From Pleurostoma richardsiae (taxonomy: Eukaryota > Ascomycota > Sordariomycetes > Calosphaeriales > Pleurostomataceae): a stretch of 64,000 nucleotides of DNA. The position numbers were made by a program, and so were the translations under genes. The stretch covers positions 1 to 64,000 of the forward strand of contig JANBVO010000047.1 in assembly GCA_030052745.1 (NCBI GenBank), in the 5' to 3' direction. A model generated the notes under the pieces. The model saw nothing but the letters and a program-made list of their open reading frames with translations, did no database searches and was not told the origin of the DNA. The stretch's first letter is position 1. Every line of letters begins with the position of its first letter. Shown one piece after another: positions 9,723-20,425 of this stretch.

Positions 9723-10881
9723 ACGCAGCGTATGCTGGTGCCGACGGGATATAGGATATAGCAGCAGGAAGACTCACGAGAGCAAAGAATCAAATGTGAC
9801 ACTGACCAGAAGCCCGACATGAGCCAGGTGGGCAAGGAGAAAAGTCGGACCGAAAAACCCAGAGATAGCAGACGAGAAAAGAGAAGGACGATGGGGCGAT
9901 TGAGGCTTAACAGTTTAAGTTCGAGTGTTTTAGGCATCGACGCCGTTAGGCTGAGGACCACTTCAAATGTTGTAATTGATGCCTTAGGCACAAGCGGCCG
10001 CGTTGCACATGTTTTGATGACTCAATATTAGCCCGACGGGCAAGTTGACCTGACGAAAGTCGGTGATGACCACCGGTATCCCGCGACCTGCGCCAGTAGT
10101 TATAGAACTACTGAGACGGCGACCACAGGGATGAAAGATCTAGAACAGCATCCAATGACTTGCGCGTGATTGGGGCGAGAGCCTGATCGCACTGATGCTC
10201 TAAACGTCCTTCCCAGCAGGGGCCAGGCGCGCTTGCAGCATGAGCGTCGCAACTTGGCCAGATTGTGAAGACTTGGGGGATGCACCACCGCTCGGGTCCA
10301 AGAGTAAAAACCGCGCAAGGACGTTCTTCCTTGTGTTTCATTTGGAGAGATGCGTACTAGATGTCAACATAGCACATAAGAGGAAGACATCGCAGTCAAG
10401 CTGTAAGAGCCTTTCTCAACCAGCCGTGGGTTTGATTTTGTATCCTCTGATCGTCTCTGGCGAGGCTTCGCGAGCTCTCACTAATATCAGCACCTGTTTG
10501 ACCGAGAAGTTAGGAGTGGAACAGAATGGTAAGATGGAATGCCGGCGGTGTTCCCCGCTGTAGACCCTTAACATGTGAGTGCGTTAGCTTCTGCGGCCCT
10601 CGAATGATATCGCCGGTACAGCCCGGGTCGCCCACGGCGTACAACTCCGATAGCACGTAAAATTCCCGTGTTTTGCACTCAGAATGGGCTGCAGAGACGA
10701 AGGGACGTTTGAATCTTATAATACCCCAGTCTGCCCTTTGACACACATCCCAGCACCCTTTCCAGACCGACTACAACTTCTCACGTGCTGTTATATCTAT
10801 CAACCAAGGTATTTTACCTGTCAAAGAATGTCATCATGCAGCTAATAGCTCCACTCTCCCAGGCAATCCCGCAAATCCATC
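9723..10881. other. Intergenic sequence without a supported gene
   Basis: No frame on either strand shows motif or splice support. A possible 5' leader intron of the next gene (GTATTT at about 10808 to CCCAG at about 10861) can be seen but not proven. Confidence 0.4.
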
Positions 10882-11097
10882 ATGTCCGGTGACAGGAAGA
10901 GCGACGACAGCCTCGAGAAGGAGCTGGCCTTTGAAGACATCGTGATTACAGCTGGAGAGAGTAGCAGGAAGAAGCGTGAGAAGGCAGATCAGGAGAAGAA
11001 GAAGCTGGAAGAAGAGATGATAGAAGAGATACCGGAAGAGACGAAGGACATCTTGATCCAGGCTGGGGAGAATAGCCGCACTAAGCGCGGGCACTAA
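10882..11097 (+). CDS. Small, highly charged hypothetical protein with an internal repeat
   Basis: A 71-residue frame starts with ATG in a CATCATG context and ends with TAA. About half of the residues are Lys, Arg, Glu or Asp. A short motif occurs twice, near each end: ITAGESSRKKRE and IQAGENSRTKRG. Between them lies a Glu/Lys-rich helix (KKKLEEEMIEEIPEE). No signal peptide, membrane segment or cysteine is present. It is probably helical or disordered. The family is not recognised, and a protein this short could be an artefact, but the duplicated motif and good start context favour a real gene. Confidence 0.5.
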   Translation: MSGDRKSDDSLEKELAFEDIVITAGESSRKKREKADQEKKKLEEEMIEEIPEETKDILIQAGENSRTKRGH

Positions 11098-11474
11098 GTT
11101 TCCAGTCCTATTAATAGCAAACTGCTTTCTGTTGGAGTGTCATGACTTTTCTACGCAGGGACGTGAATTTCGTGCCCGCTTGACAGGACTGGCACGAACA
11201 AACTCCAGCGCCTGCTTCGGATCAGTGGCATCATTAAGTGGGTGTACCGTTCCAGGTGCTAATCCTGGAATTTCCCAGCGCCCATTCGGCACTAACCTTT
11301 TGACATTCGGGTCCCACCGCGCGAACTAGCAAGCGCCAGATGACACCCTTGTGACCTCAGCCATCTCCATCTCTTTGCCGACACCTTTCCAGGCGAACGC
11401 GAATTGCTCGTGCATACCCGCTCACCACAGAGTGCAGAGGCGAAGACGTTCCAAAACAAGCGAAAGCGGCAGCA

Positions 11475-12974
11475 ATGTACGACCGTCAAGAAGAGCTCGA
11501 TAATCTCGTTTGGGACAAGACCGATGAGGATTGGGAAGTGTCATTTAAAAAAATGCGGCTCAAGACCACATGCCGACAGGTGGAGCAGCTCGCAGAGCGG
11601 AAGTTCGGACAGCCAGCAATCCTGGTATCTATGATCGTCGGCGGCTTCAATGTCCTATATAGAATACGTCTCGAGCGGTCCTCACCAGATGTCCTGGTCC
11701 GCCTACCAGCTTCTGGCCTAGTCTTGTTCCCTGATGAGAAGACGATCCAGGAAGCTGCTACGGCGGAGTACGTTCGAGATCACACCCAAGTCCCAATTCC
11801 TCGCCACTTCTTCTCCGGTAAAGACGGCATACTCGGATCCTTCATTATCCTCCAATATGTCGAAGGCTGTCGAAGTATGTCAGCGAGATTAACGACACCC
11901 GACGATAATCCCAGCAAGACACACGTGCTGAATTCTGACATCTCGGAAACCGTACTCGAGGACCTCTGGAGCAAGGCAGCTCGCTGCCTTCTACAGCTCT
12001 CCCGGCTAACATTTCCTCGAATCGGCGCTTTGGTCAAAATGGACGGAGGCTCGTATGACATAGCCGGACGGCCGATCACCCATAACATGACCGACATGGT
12101 CCGGCTCGCCAACATTCCCTGCACGGTCCTACCCCAGGAAGGCAAGACATACGGGACTGCAGACGAATGGTACGTCGCCTTAGCGGAGATGCACCTGGCC
12201 CAGCTTGTCTTCCAGCGCAATGATTTGGTGTCATCGGAGGATGACTGTCGCAACAAGTACGTAGCGCGCCAAATCTTTCGGAGGCTGGCTAAACAGGGCC
12301 GGCTCTCCACTTTCGGCTTCGCAGAGGACAACTGGTCCGCTCAGTCATCCAGGATTGAGCCATCCACTCTCTCTCCGGCTCCGGCTGGCTCTAACTTGTT
12401 TTCACTCTGGGGAGACGACTGGCGAGCGGGCAATTGGCTCGTGAACGAATCTGACCATATAACCGCCATGCTGGACTGGGAGTTTACATATGCTGCGCCG
12501 ACGCAGTTCATACTTGACCCACCCTGGTGGCTACTCCTCGACTTGGCTGAGACGTGGTCCTCTGGTATTGACAATTGGAAAAAGGTGTATGAGGTACGCC
12601 TCAAGACCTGGCTGTCCGCGATGAAACGAGCCGAGAGCGTGGAGGAGCTCGGTTCTTTGCCTGCTCCCTTGTCTACCTATATGCAGCAGAGCTGGGAGAC
12701 CGGTCGGTTCTGGCTTAGCTATGGTGCGAGAAAGAGCTGGGCATTCGACGCTGTGTATTGGAAGTTCTTGGATGAGAGATTTTTTGGCGATCGAAGGAGC
12801 GATGTCCCAAAATGCGATCTATGGAAGAGCAGAGTCCATTTGCTGACGGCGGAGGAGAGGGAGGCGATGGAGCCATTCGTGACTGTCAAGATGAATGAGT
12901 CAAAAGAAAGGGTAATGGTCAGTTGGGATCCAGCGGAGGCCAGACAGCGCTTGTCCCAGGTTCTGTTTGATTAG
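11475..12974 (+). CDS. APH/choline-kinase-like phosphotransferase family protein
   Basis: A single exon of 499 residues with the layout of the fungal aminoglycoside phosphotransferase (APH, PF01636-type) superfamily, which transfers ATP phosphate to small molecules. In order: a nucleotide loop GGFNVLYRIRL (56-66), the VLVRLP strand carrying the presumed ATP-contact position (73-78), the catalytic loop WGDDWRAGNWLV (312-323), and the Mg-binding loop MLDWEF (332-337). Most family members have H-G-D-x-x-x-x-N in the catalytic loop. Here His is replaced by Trp, but the Asp (314) and Asn (320) are kept. The length fits fungal family members. Substrate is unknown; there is no signal peptide or membrane segment. 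It is intact, with ATG just downstream of a purine-rich leader, and stands alone at the right end of the left intact island. Confidence 0.85.
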   Translation: MYDRQEELDNLVWDKTDEDWEVSFKKMRLKTTCRQVEQLAERKFGQPAILVSMIVGGFNVLYRIRLERSSPDVLVRLPASGLVLFPDEKTIQEAATAEYVRDHTQVPIPRHFFSGKDGILGSFIILQYVEGCRSMSARLTTPDDNPSKTHVLNSDISETVLEDLWSKAARCLLQLSRLTFPRIGALVKMDGGSYDIAGRPITHNMTDMVRLANIPCTVLPQEGKTYGTADEWYVALAEMHLAQLVFQRNDLVSSEDDCRNKYVARQIFRRLAKQGRLSTFGFAEDNWSAQSSRIEPSTLSPAPAGSNLFSLWGDDWRAGNWLVNESDHITAMLDWEFTYAAPTQFILDPPWWLLLDLAETWSSGIDNWKKVYEVRLKTWLSAMKRAESVEELGSLPAPLSTYMQQSWETGRFWLSYGARKSWAFDAVYWKFLDERFFGDRRSDVPKCDLWKSRVHLLTAEEREAMEPFVTVKMNESKERVMVSWDPAEARQRLSQVLFD

Positions 12975-13902
12975 AGCCTGGCGCTATCAACTAGGAACGA
13001 CCCAGAAGGCCACATCGTTCTCCCAAGTCGGCGCTTTGTTACGAGTTTCTCCACCTCTCAGCCCTCATTCATATCTAGAAGAAACGAGCTGGACAGAAAT
13101 TACGACGGGCTCGCCTTGTGCTGTATGTACTTATCGTAGACCGATTACGTCGTAACCTTCGGGAGCAAAACACAGGCCACTTGAGACGAGGGCCAAGACC
13201 TGTAGTGCTCGACTGTTGGAGCATAGCATACCAGGCCCGGCCCGCCATCGTCGTCAGGGCGAGTGCCAGGTACACCAGCCCGGAGTACGGCCCATAAGTC
13301 CTCGAACATGAGAGGTAGGCGACCAGGATGCAGAAAAGCACTCCTACGACCTGCTCGCACGCCACTACGTCAGTGCCCTCCTGCAACCCGGACTCGTCCT
13401 ACACCGTCGGAGAGACATCGACGCCCTCGCGACATCCGGATCATAGTATATGACCTCGCGATGCCGGCCGCGCTGTCTCTGACACATCTACTGGTACGAA
13501 CGGAGGCGGATCTAGACGAGGTCGACCAGGGGGTTTGTCGTGCCTCCGAGGAGGAGGAGCATGAGATGCACGGAGGCGGCAAAGGCTGTCACTCTCCTTT
13601 CCAAGTCTGCCCTGGCATCTCCAACGTCGATGAGAGAGCGGTCTGCTATATAATAAAGGAATAGAGGTTATGGCGACCTCCGTTTACTCCGGTTGGCTAC
13701 GTGACGCATGGCAGCCGGCCTCGGGGAAGGTAGCTTATCGCCTCCCCCCCCACCCTTGTCTCGAGGCATGCTCTCTCTCGATTATATATAGGTAGGGGGA
13801 ACCGCCTCTTTAGTCAACTGTCGTGCAGACTGAGATCCATCATTTCCTGTCCTCTACATTATGTCCGGGGCTATTTAAGAAGCACATCCGCTTTCAACTA
13901 AC
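12975..13902. other. Intergenic to decayed sequence
   Basis: No intact gene. It contains the short duplicated segment described separately (13183-13291). A TATATATA stretch near 13783 and a pyrimidine run precede the 2EXR-like relic. Confidence 0.4.
13183..13291 (-). repeat. Short duplicated coding-like segment (copy A)
   Basis: This stretch matches 38853-38971 along its length with substitutions and small gaps. On the minus strand both copies can be read as a similar peptide (copy A: TMAGRAWYAMLQQSSTT; copy B: IMAGWAWHALLQRSSTT). The parent gene is not recognised. Copy B is longer on the coding side. Confidence 0.65.
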
Positions 13903-14530
13903 ATGACTGACCGGCTTTCTTTCCTACACCTACCTCTAGAATTACGTTGCATTATCTGGAACTTTACTCCCTTCTATCCGGTCATAATTCGCATATCGAT
14001 GAGATCATTACACGACGATACTCTGCTTTTCGGAACCCTGCCTCCACCGGCTCTTCTCGTCTATAAAAAATCCTACACGTTTACTCTTAAATTCTTCACG
14101 TAACTCGAATAAAAGGATCAAGGTTTCGATTCCGTTCCGAAATCTATATTCTTTCGCCCTTCTATCGATATCTTCTTCCTAAATATACGAAGCGATAAGT
14201 TTGACCTCGCTGTACAGATGTTTGAAGAATTAACACAAATCGAACCATCGCCGTTTCTCAACACGAAATTAAAGAGGATTATAATTGTTTCAAGGGAGAA
14301 AAGAATCTCTTAAGGGGGTTCGGAGACTCCTACTTCAACGAGGTTAATCACGGTCCTTTTTCTTACTACAGCGAATTTATCCTATCGGAGGTCTCTAATG
14401 ACTAGGTAGAATACGAGCCCTCTCAATGTCCTTCCTATAAGATAAATCGTAAGTCCATCAAAGCCTATAAGGTTATAGTGAGAGTCGTGAAGGCGGAGTA
14501 TGTTTGCCCTACTCTTAATAAGGTGAAAGA
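13903..14530 (+). pseudogene. 2EXR/F-box-like protein relic (copy A)
   Basis: The frame starts MTDRLSFLHLPLELRCIIW, the classic opening of fungal 2EXR proteins (F-x-x-L-P-x-E-L-R-x-x-I-W). It continues with VIIRISMRS and PPALLVYKKSYTFTLKFF, the family's 'PPALLHVCRESR..AL..Y' segment. An in-frame stop follows at about 14101. Protein-like sequence continues (FFRPSIDIFFLNI, 'D...FF...') with more stops. The nucleotide sequence aligns with 51888-52575, so this is one of two dispersed copies. The 2EXR function is not established. A host-gene duplicate that decayed is the simplest reading. Confidence 0.7.
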
Positions 14531-14798
14531 CATTGAAGAGGAGATGAGGCCCACCGAGACTAAGACGGACGCCGGGAGAAGCGAGCTTAAGGAAAAGGCT
14601 GGCACAAGAAGAAATTCAAAGGCGGGTACCTAGGCATCCGTAGAACATACGATCGTCAATACATATACTCTAATGCTGCGACACAACACCGAACACAACG
14701 GTACTAGCCAGATTCCCCAGTCCCTGCGATATAGTAACCCGTATTGGCGTAACATTACATATAAATCTACCGTAGTATATCCTCTAATCTCGACAATG

Positions 14799-16133
14799 TC
14801 ATGCCTTCGCTGTAATCTCCTTACAGACCTTCGGGAAGGCACCGTACGGCGGGAGGCACACCGACTCATAATCCGTATCGGGCACCGTCTCGCTCCAATA
14901 CAAAAGACAGCAGTCCGCCCCGGACGTAGCAGAGAAGTCCTTGAAGCACTTGTCAAAGTACGATACGCCGTCTTTCCCAATCATCCTATCTATCTCTACC
15001 CAGAGAACGCTAATGACGAGATAAAGGCGTTCGATGTAAGCCTTAGAGCTCGTACTCTATGCCTCATAAATCTCTACCCGTCTATGGCAGAAGTGCCCCC
15101 TCACCCACTCTTCAAGCTTACTAGGGCAGGACTCGTACTCCTCATACATACCCCAAGACCCGGCCTAGGGCTTACGTAGGGACAGGAGGGCTTCGCCATT
15201 GGCACCGCAGGTATCCGCCTCCCAAACGCGACGTATGGTCTCGCACGCCCGCGCGGTATCCTCTTGGACGGATATGCCCATGTGCTGTCGAAAGAGGTCA
15301 TCTTGCTCGTCGTCTCCTTCACCGGCGGCACAGCCCTCGGAGAAGCCGGCCGGAGAAGAGGCGAAGAAGGACGAGATAACGCCAACGACAATATTGGACA
15401 AGTTGGCAGGCGGCGCAATGACCCGATAAGCGAACGAGAAGACCGAGTCAAAGCGACTGATGAGTGGCGACGGCATCTTAGATGCCACCAAGAGACGCTT
15501 CACCCCTGAATGCTGAGGAGGTACCTAGGGCGAGAAGAGATATATAACCGGGTTGGACGGCGGTAGGATTTGCGGTATTGCGTAGACGGTGTTGAGCGCG
15601 TAGATGACTCCGTAGCTATGAGCGAGGATCGATATATGGTCGGCTTTAAGCTCCCTTATCAAGACGGGGATTATCTCGAGCCAGACGTTAATACGCTGGC
15701 TGGGCTTTACGTTCGTGGAGCCGCCTATTCCTGGTCTTTGTAACGTAGTCAGCCGCCTGTTTTTCCGTTTGTGAGGATAGTCTTTCGTAGTAGAGTTGTT
15801 TTACCCTATGAGATGTTTATAGGCCGTAATAGAGAGTATAAGGAAAGTATGGACTGACCTATCTACCGCGACGATCCTAAGCCCGTAGCTTTCGGCTAAG
15901 TAATCGACGAACGTAGCGACATATCGGCTGCCTATTAGACTACTAATGAATAAGATTGTGCGCGCTGTATGGCTCTGCGCTCCGGCTACGGCGTACGTCA
16001 TCGCCAGCTCTCCGTGGGCATCGGTTGTAGGTAGTCTTATGCGACGGTGAAACCGGGGCTGGTCGACGAATTCTGTAGTAGCCGTACGATGTGAAGATAT
16101 AGTCCTTGTAAACCCGTTAGTACCGGATGTCAT
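14799..16133 (-). pseudogene. Alpha/beta hydrolase-like protein, lightly decayed
   Basis: Exon 1 (16133-15859) begins with ATG and contains TYAVAGAQSHTARTILFISS, IGSRYVATFVDYLAE and LRIVAVDR. A 123-bp intron (GTCAGT...GGCTGACTACGTTACAAAG) follows. Exon 2 starts at 15735 with PGIGGSTNV, then INVWLEIIPVLIRELKADHI, the nucleophile elbow LAHSYG (Ser of G/A-H-S-x-G), IYALNTVYAIP and ILPPSNPVIYLFSP. The C-terminal part includes MIGKDGVSYFDKCFKDF and VPDTDYESVCLPPYGAFP with the presumed catalytic His position replaced by Tyr (PDTDYES; family usually PDTDHES). About three in-frame stops interrupt an otherwise collinear reading; the one after YLFSP is TAG where the family has Trp. The pattern is that of a fungal alpha/beta hydrolase of about 400 residues recently inactivated by transitions. 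Confidence 0.8.
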
Positions 16134-16199
16134 TACTAGATCTGCCGCTAGCCGCCAGCCGCCAGCTGCCTGTTCAGCGCGATGTTGACGTTCGTAGTT

Positions 16200-16480
16200 C
16201 GATTGTTGTTCCTTGTGGCCAGTTGAGTGCCCTTTGGGCTTAATAATCGTAAAGCTATTGCTGTATGTTCACTTACTTTATACCGTGGTCTTGAGACGCC
16301 TGAGAATCCGGGTCTGCGGTTCTTCGTCCGGTTCCTGGCGTCTATGTTTTTCTCTACGCTGTATCGCCTTCGACGAATTCCCTAGCGGGAGTTGCAGTTC
16401 ATTCATAAGCCCGGTGTCAGGCTGCGGGCTCTCTGTAGTCGGGATTATTAGGCGAAGAATCTAACGACTTGGCGTTGAGG
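16200..16480 (+). pseudogene. Fragment of an unknown conserved protein (C-terminal piece)
   Basis: Read on the plus strand, this encodes VVLRRLRIRVCGSS and further residues that match the C-terminal continuation of the unknown conserved protein decayed at 49.7-51.5 kb (LRRLRVRVCGSS there). The nucleotide similarity to the reverse complement of about 49720-49870 is clear. It is therefore a second, truncated, oppositely oriented copy of that family's 3' end. Confidence 0.55.
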
Positions 16481-17075
16481 ATCCCAGGCTGCCGGCGAGA
16501 TACGCGGTGCGGCTGTTGTGGACAGCGGGTGAGAGTAGGTATTATTAACTAGTTTCTACGTGTTGAGTGCCTTGCGTTAGTACTTTGACGGTTTATTCTA
16601 CTGCACTCCCGATCGCGCTAACACGCGGAGGCCTGGCTCGTTAAGATTTTAGTGCCCTGTCAGGCGACGCGAATGCTGCTTGCAGCCACACTAAAGCGAG
16701 ACCACGCCGAACCCCAGGTACCGGGCACAAACATCCCTGACCACACCGGCAGCCCGCATCCAGGGCCTCCGGCGTCCTAGCTCCCTTATTGCGCACTCAT
16801 GGATATCCATAGCGTTGCCCGAGCTATAATAGTAAGGTTCGCGGTGGGCCTACCCACCACTTCATTGCAACTATGACGGGAGTCTGGACTTGTGATTCTT
16901 TTGGGGGAGATGGTCTTGCGGAGTGCTGCCGTCAGTCCACCGCGGTTTCCTCGTAATTGATGGCGAAGGAGTATATCGGGTTATACGCTGCCTCGGAGCC
17001 GCTATCTCCTGGGATGTGCCTATCAAGGTCTATAGGTTTGGGCTTTTTACGTAGGTCTTTAGTATCAGCCAGCTT
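16481..17075. other. Decayed sequence without a supported gene
   Basis: No frame with family motifs. It separates the C-terminal fragment from the 0.8-kb repeat. Confidence 0.4.
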
Positions 17076-17872
17076 GAAATCAAATACCGTGAGAGGATCA
17101 AATGCGAAGATAGCGTTACGTCCGGGTCATTCCCAAGACCCGGGTTACGGCGTGAGTACAGGAACAGTCCGGAACCCCGCTTCCGGTGGTTAGAGGCCCG
17201 GAGATACTACCCTACTTGACTTTTGAAGCGCTAGAGTGCTAGCCCAGCTCGGCGCTGCTTCACTATTACTACGTCTTCGTTACCGCGTTAAGTACGCTAT
17301 TATCGAATTATCGCGTAAGTTCGTAAGGATAGCTATAGCAAACAGTATAGGTTATTAGATTATGATCTTTCTCGACGTAAGCGTTTCTCTATTAAAGATT
17401 GAAATGACTAGATTATATAAATTCTTTGTTACCTCGTATGGTGCTAGCGGGGTAAAATGAGTAAGAGTCTGTCATAATAAATTTTCATTAGCTTAATCCG
17501 ACTAGACATTATGCCCTGTTGGTTAGATCGCCCTCTTTCTGCCGGTAAAATTTAACTTCGACGCTATTATATCTTAAGCGCGGATAGTAACACCCTTATT
17601 TCCTCTATCGTCATCACGCTTCGAGTCTGGAATAAGGCCGACGACTCGGAATAAAGACATGACACGCGAGGCTCACCTCCTTTTGCCGACCGTCATCATT
17701 CCGATCTCCCCTTCCAGGCGCGACGCCGCCGGTCGCGGTCGCACATCGAAGTAGACGATAAAGCCGATGACGTCCACCACGGCGACAAGTCGTCATCAAC
17801 CGCCTCTGAGCACGCGAAGCGCATGCGCCTCCGCGACTGGAGGAAGTGTGCTTCAAGAACCACACGCCGGCC
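17076..17872 (+). repeat. 0.8-kb dispersed repeat, copy 1
   Basis: This is about 797 bp that aligns end to end with 48800-49612 in direct orientation. Both copies begin GAAATCAAATACCGTGAGAG and end at GAACCACACGC/TGGCC; the flanks then diverge abruptly. The first 150 bp differ by only a few C/T changes; later differences are also mainly transitions, plus a small insertion in copy 2. No terminal inverted or direct repeat longer than a few bases was found. The last 170 bp read like basic, Arg-rich coding sequence in one frame (RRRRSRSHIEVDD). Element class not determined. Confidence 0.85.
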
Positions 17873-18129
17873 CATGCATAGGCTGGCCTCTACGTTGAAT
17901 AGCGTTTGACGCATTCTCTAGGGACCATGGCTTAATCTTTTACATACGACCACCATTATAGGAGATGTTTGCTTAGCTAGAGCTAAAGGAACAACACGCA
18001 CAACGAGCACCACGCCTACCCAAATTCTCGGGTATGAGAAGCGTGTATTGATTTAACAAAAGCAATGATGGAAAGACACAAGAAGTTTGATACATGGTAG
18101 CTAGCTTTAACCAATGACATCAACATCGT

Positions 18130-18830
18130 TTCACCAGCCACCGCTAAACAGCAGATGTCTTGTCACAGACGAATTGCCCCCGCGGTCCGAATCTTGGACG
18201 CAACCTGAGACCGCGACGCTTGAACCCTGTGCTTCGCGAAGCCAACTTCCTGGCCTTGCGCCTGGGATGTACTTGTGGAGGAGCTGTCACCGAGGTTCTG
18301 TATTCTTCCCGGGGGTTGAGAGAGCGGGGAGTACACAAAGCTGGGCTCGTCCAAAGTGCCAGGGAAAACGGCGGGGAGAGTCATTGGACTTGCTTGGAGA
18401 AGCGGGTACGTTGTGTAGGTCGGCGAGAAGTCTCGCATGCACCTGTGTCCTGGGCAGGTCCGTCGGGAACGATGCTGCACTTTCATGGGAGTTTCGGTTA
18501 GTAATCCTTGATGGACGTCGCCATGATCTCCTCACGCAGGTCGCCGAGGAGCTCGCAGAGTTCTTCGCCCAGAGGTTCTAACCGCTGCTAGGCCTCGGCA
18601 CCTCGGGTCTCCATTTCCGAACCGTGCCCCTCGATCCTCTAGAACGTTAACTTGAGGTGAGACTGCTCCACTGCAGCCGACAGACTCTGCACAGACTCGG
18701 TGTGCCTCTCCTAGAGCGACGCGTTCTCTGAACAGGCCTTGGTGACAAAATCGTTGATCGCGTCCATGTGGATGTCGAGATGCTCGACTTGTTCGTAACC
18801 TGGCTGTCGCCTGAATGAACCTGCTGTAGT
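18130..18830 (-). pseudogene. Kinesin-5 (BimC/Eg5-type) C-terminal tail relic
   Basis: Minus strand, in order: HMDAINDFVTKACSENASL, ERHTESVQSLSAAVEQS, GSEMETRGAEA, QRLEPLGEELCELLGDLREE, IMATSIKDY, then in another frame FPTDLPRTQVHARLLADL and ASPSKS. This is the order of the fungal BimC tail: stalk end, 'LEPL...L..LR..I', 'EYQPTG.TPQK', 'YPT.LPRT..H..LL', 'PSPSKS'. Kinesin-5 is an essential plus-end motor for spindle-pole separation, so this must be an extra copy. Four in-frame stops fall where the family has Gln, as expected from C-to-T change, and there are also frameshifts. The motor domain and stalk are absent, so it is a truncated 3' fragment. An NLR relic starts on the opposite strand immediately to its right. 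Confidence 0.72.
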
Positions 18831-18929
18831 CATTTGCAGCCCTAAACACGGATGGCTAGCATTGACTTTGTGAAGGTCTGCGGCGCCACAACTCAAGTTT
18901 CAGTCATCCTCGAGCTTCGTCTTCATGGT

Positions 18930-19660
18930 GTCCCGGGACTTAGCGACTTGGTCAAGGAGACAGACGCGATGGGGACGCTACAGGGTTACTCGTTCATTAT
19001 CAAGCAGAATGGAGACTTGGCTATCAATATCCATCGACTAGTTCATATGGCAACGCGGAACTGGCTCCGGAAGGAAGAGCTGCTGTTTACTTGGACTGGT
19101 AAAGCCATCGCACGACTAGCAGAAGTGCTCGCAGATATCAGTCACGACAACCGAGTGGTATGGAGGTCGTACATGCCGCACGCATACTACACGCTTAATC
19201 AAAATCTTGCCAATGAGGTTGACGCGGATCGACTTGATCTATTATCGGGATATGGAGTATGCCTCTATTATGATGGACGGTACTGGGAAGCGGAAGCACT
19301 ATTCGTGCAATTGATAGAGATGAGGAAGAGGGTGCTAGGAGAGGAGCATCCCGACACGCTGATCAGCATGAATAACCTGGCGCTGACGTTTTGGAACCAA
19401 GGCCGATGGAAGGAGGCAGAATCACTGAACGTGCAAGTGATAAAGACGAGGAAGAAGGTGCAAGGAGAGGAGCATCGCGATACGCTAACTAGTATGGGTA
19501 ACCTAGCGTCGACGTATAGGAACCAAGGCCGGTGGAAGGAGGTGGAAAATCTGCAAGCGAATGAACTCGAGACTTGCTCGAGGGTGCTGGGAGAGGGGCA
19601 TCCCTCTACGCTGACCAGCATGAATAACCTGGCTGCCTTGCCCCTCACCCCTTCGGACGC
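18930..19660 (+). pseudogene. NLR C-terminal fragment: end of NB-ARC plus three TPRs
   Basis: The frame is open but lacks the front of the gene. It starts inside the winged-helix region typical of fungal NB-ARC/TPR proteins (GYSFIIKQNGDLAINIHRLV, MATRNWLRKE, matching the family's 'YSFI......F.MHRLVH.ATRNWL'). It continues with three 42-residue kinesin-light-chain-type TPRs, each with the pattern G-R-W-x-E-A-E ... E-E-H-P-D-T-L-x-S-M-N-N-L-A. It breaks off after the third repeat; the residues to 19736 (LPLTPSDAPRYTQLEYL) are unrelated. Fungal NLRs of this class act in non-self recognition and heterokaryon incompatibility. With no P-loop it cannot act as a full NLR. Confidence 0.8.
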
Positions 19661-19961
19661 ACCACGTTACACACAGCTCGAATATCTCACGGACGCGAAT
19701 AGCCGTCGATATCGTCAACTCGGAGGCGGCAACTAGGCGGATACATGTCGCTCGTACGGTACAGGATGCGTGCTGGGCTGACCTCAGTGCCATGCGAGGA
19801 AATCTCAAGCAGGCGACGAGCCGAACTTGGGGCAGACATTCGGATCTTCTCTCGTATACCCAGCCACGTAGGTACCGGGATGACATCCTTCCCGAACGCC
19901 GTCACCGCTCGGTTCGTAATTCATCCGTCCGTGCTGCCAGATGCCGAGGACAGTAATGATA

Positions 19962-20425
19962 CTAAGCAGGCGGGAGGATCTGCTTCGCTTCTGACAAGGT
20001 ATACGATAACTCGTCGGAATCTCCTCCATTAGCCGAACACTCCTCCATCCACTTCTTATAGACCCAGACTATGCATTCTTCGTGATCGATGAGGGTGCTT
20101 CGGAGAGGATGCTCTCGTAGTTCTGACCTGCCACTGTCGTCGCGGAGCCCTCCTATCAGGCGGAGCAGCTCCCCGGCCACGACATGGTACTAGTATCGCC
20201 CGGGGCGCAGGTCAGGAGGTATCCGTCTGGCAAGGTTGAGTCATCCTGCCACCCTTCCGAGCGCTCGAATTGTTCCTGACTAGTAGCGGCCTCAGAAAGT
20301 AGGTCAAAGTAACTCTTCAGCCTCTCCTCGAGACTACGCGCAACACGATCCAGCCGGGCACAGTCCGAGAGCGAGACCAACGTTCGATTTACCAGCTCAA
20401 CGTCAACATACCACTCCGCATGCAC
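19962..20425 (-). pseudogene. Unknown protein fragment
   Basis: Two overlapping minus-strand frames give one continuous-looking protein: NRTLVSLSDCARLDRVARSL, YFDLLSEAATSQEQFERSEG, then, after a frame change near 20190, ELLRLIGGLRDDSGRSELRE and IVWVYKKWMEEC. Composition and codon use are protein-like, but no ATG opens it and no family is recognised. It is likely a truncated host-type gene with one frameshift or an unseen intron. Confidence 0.4.
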
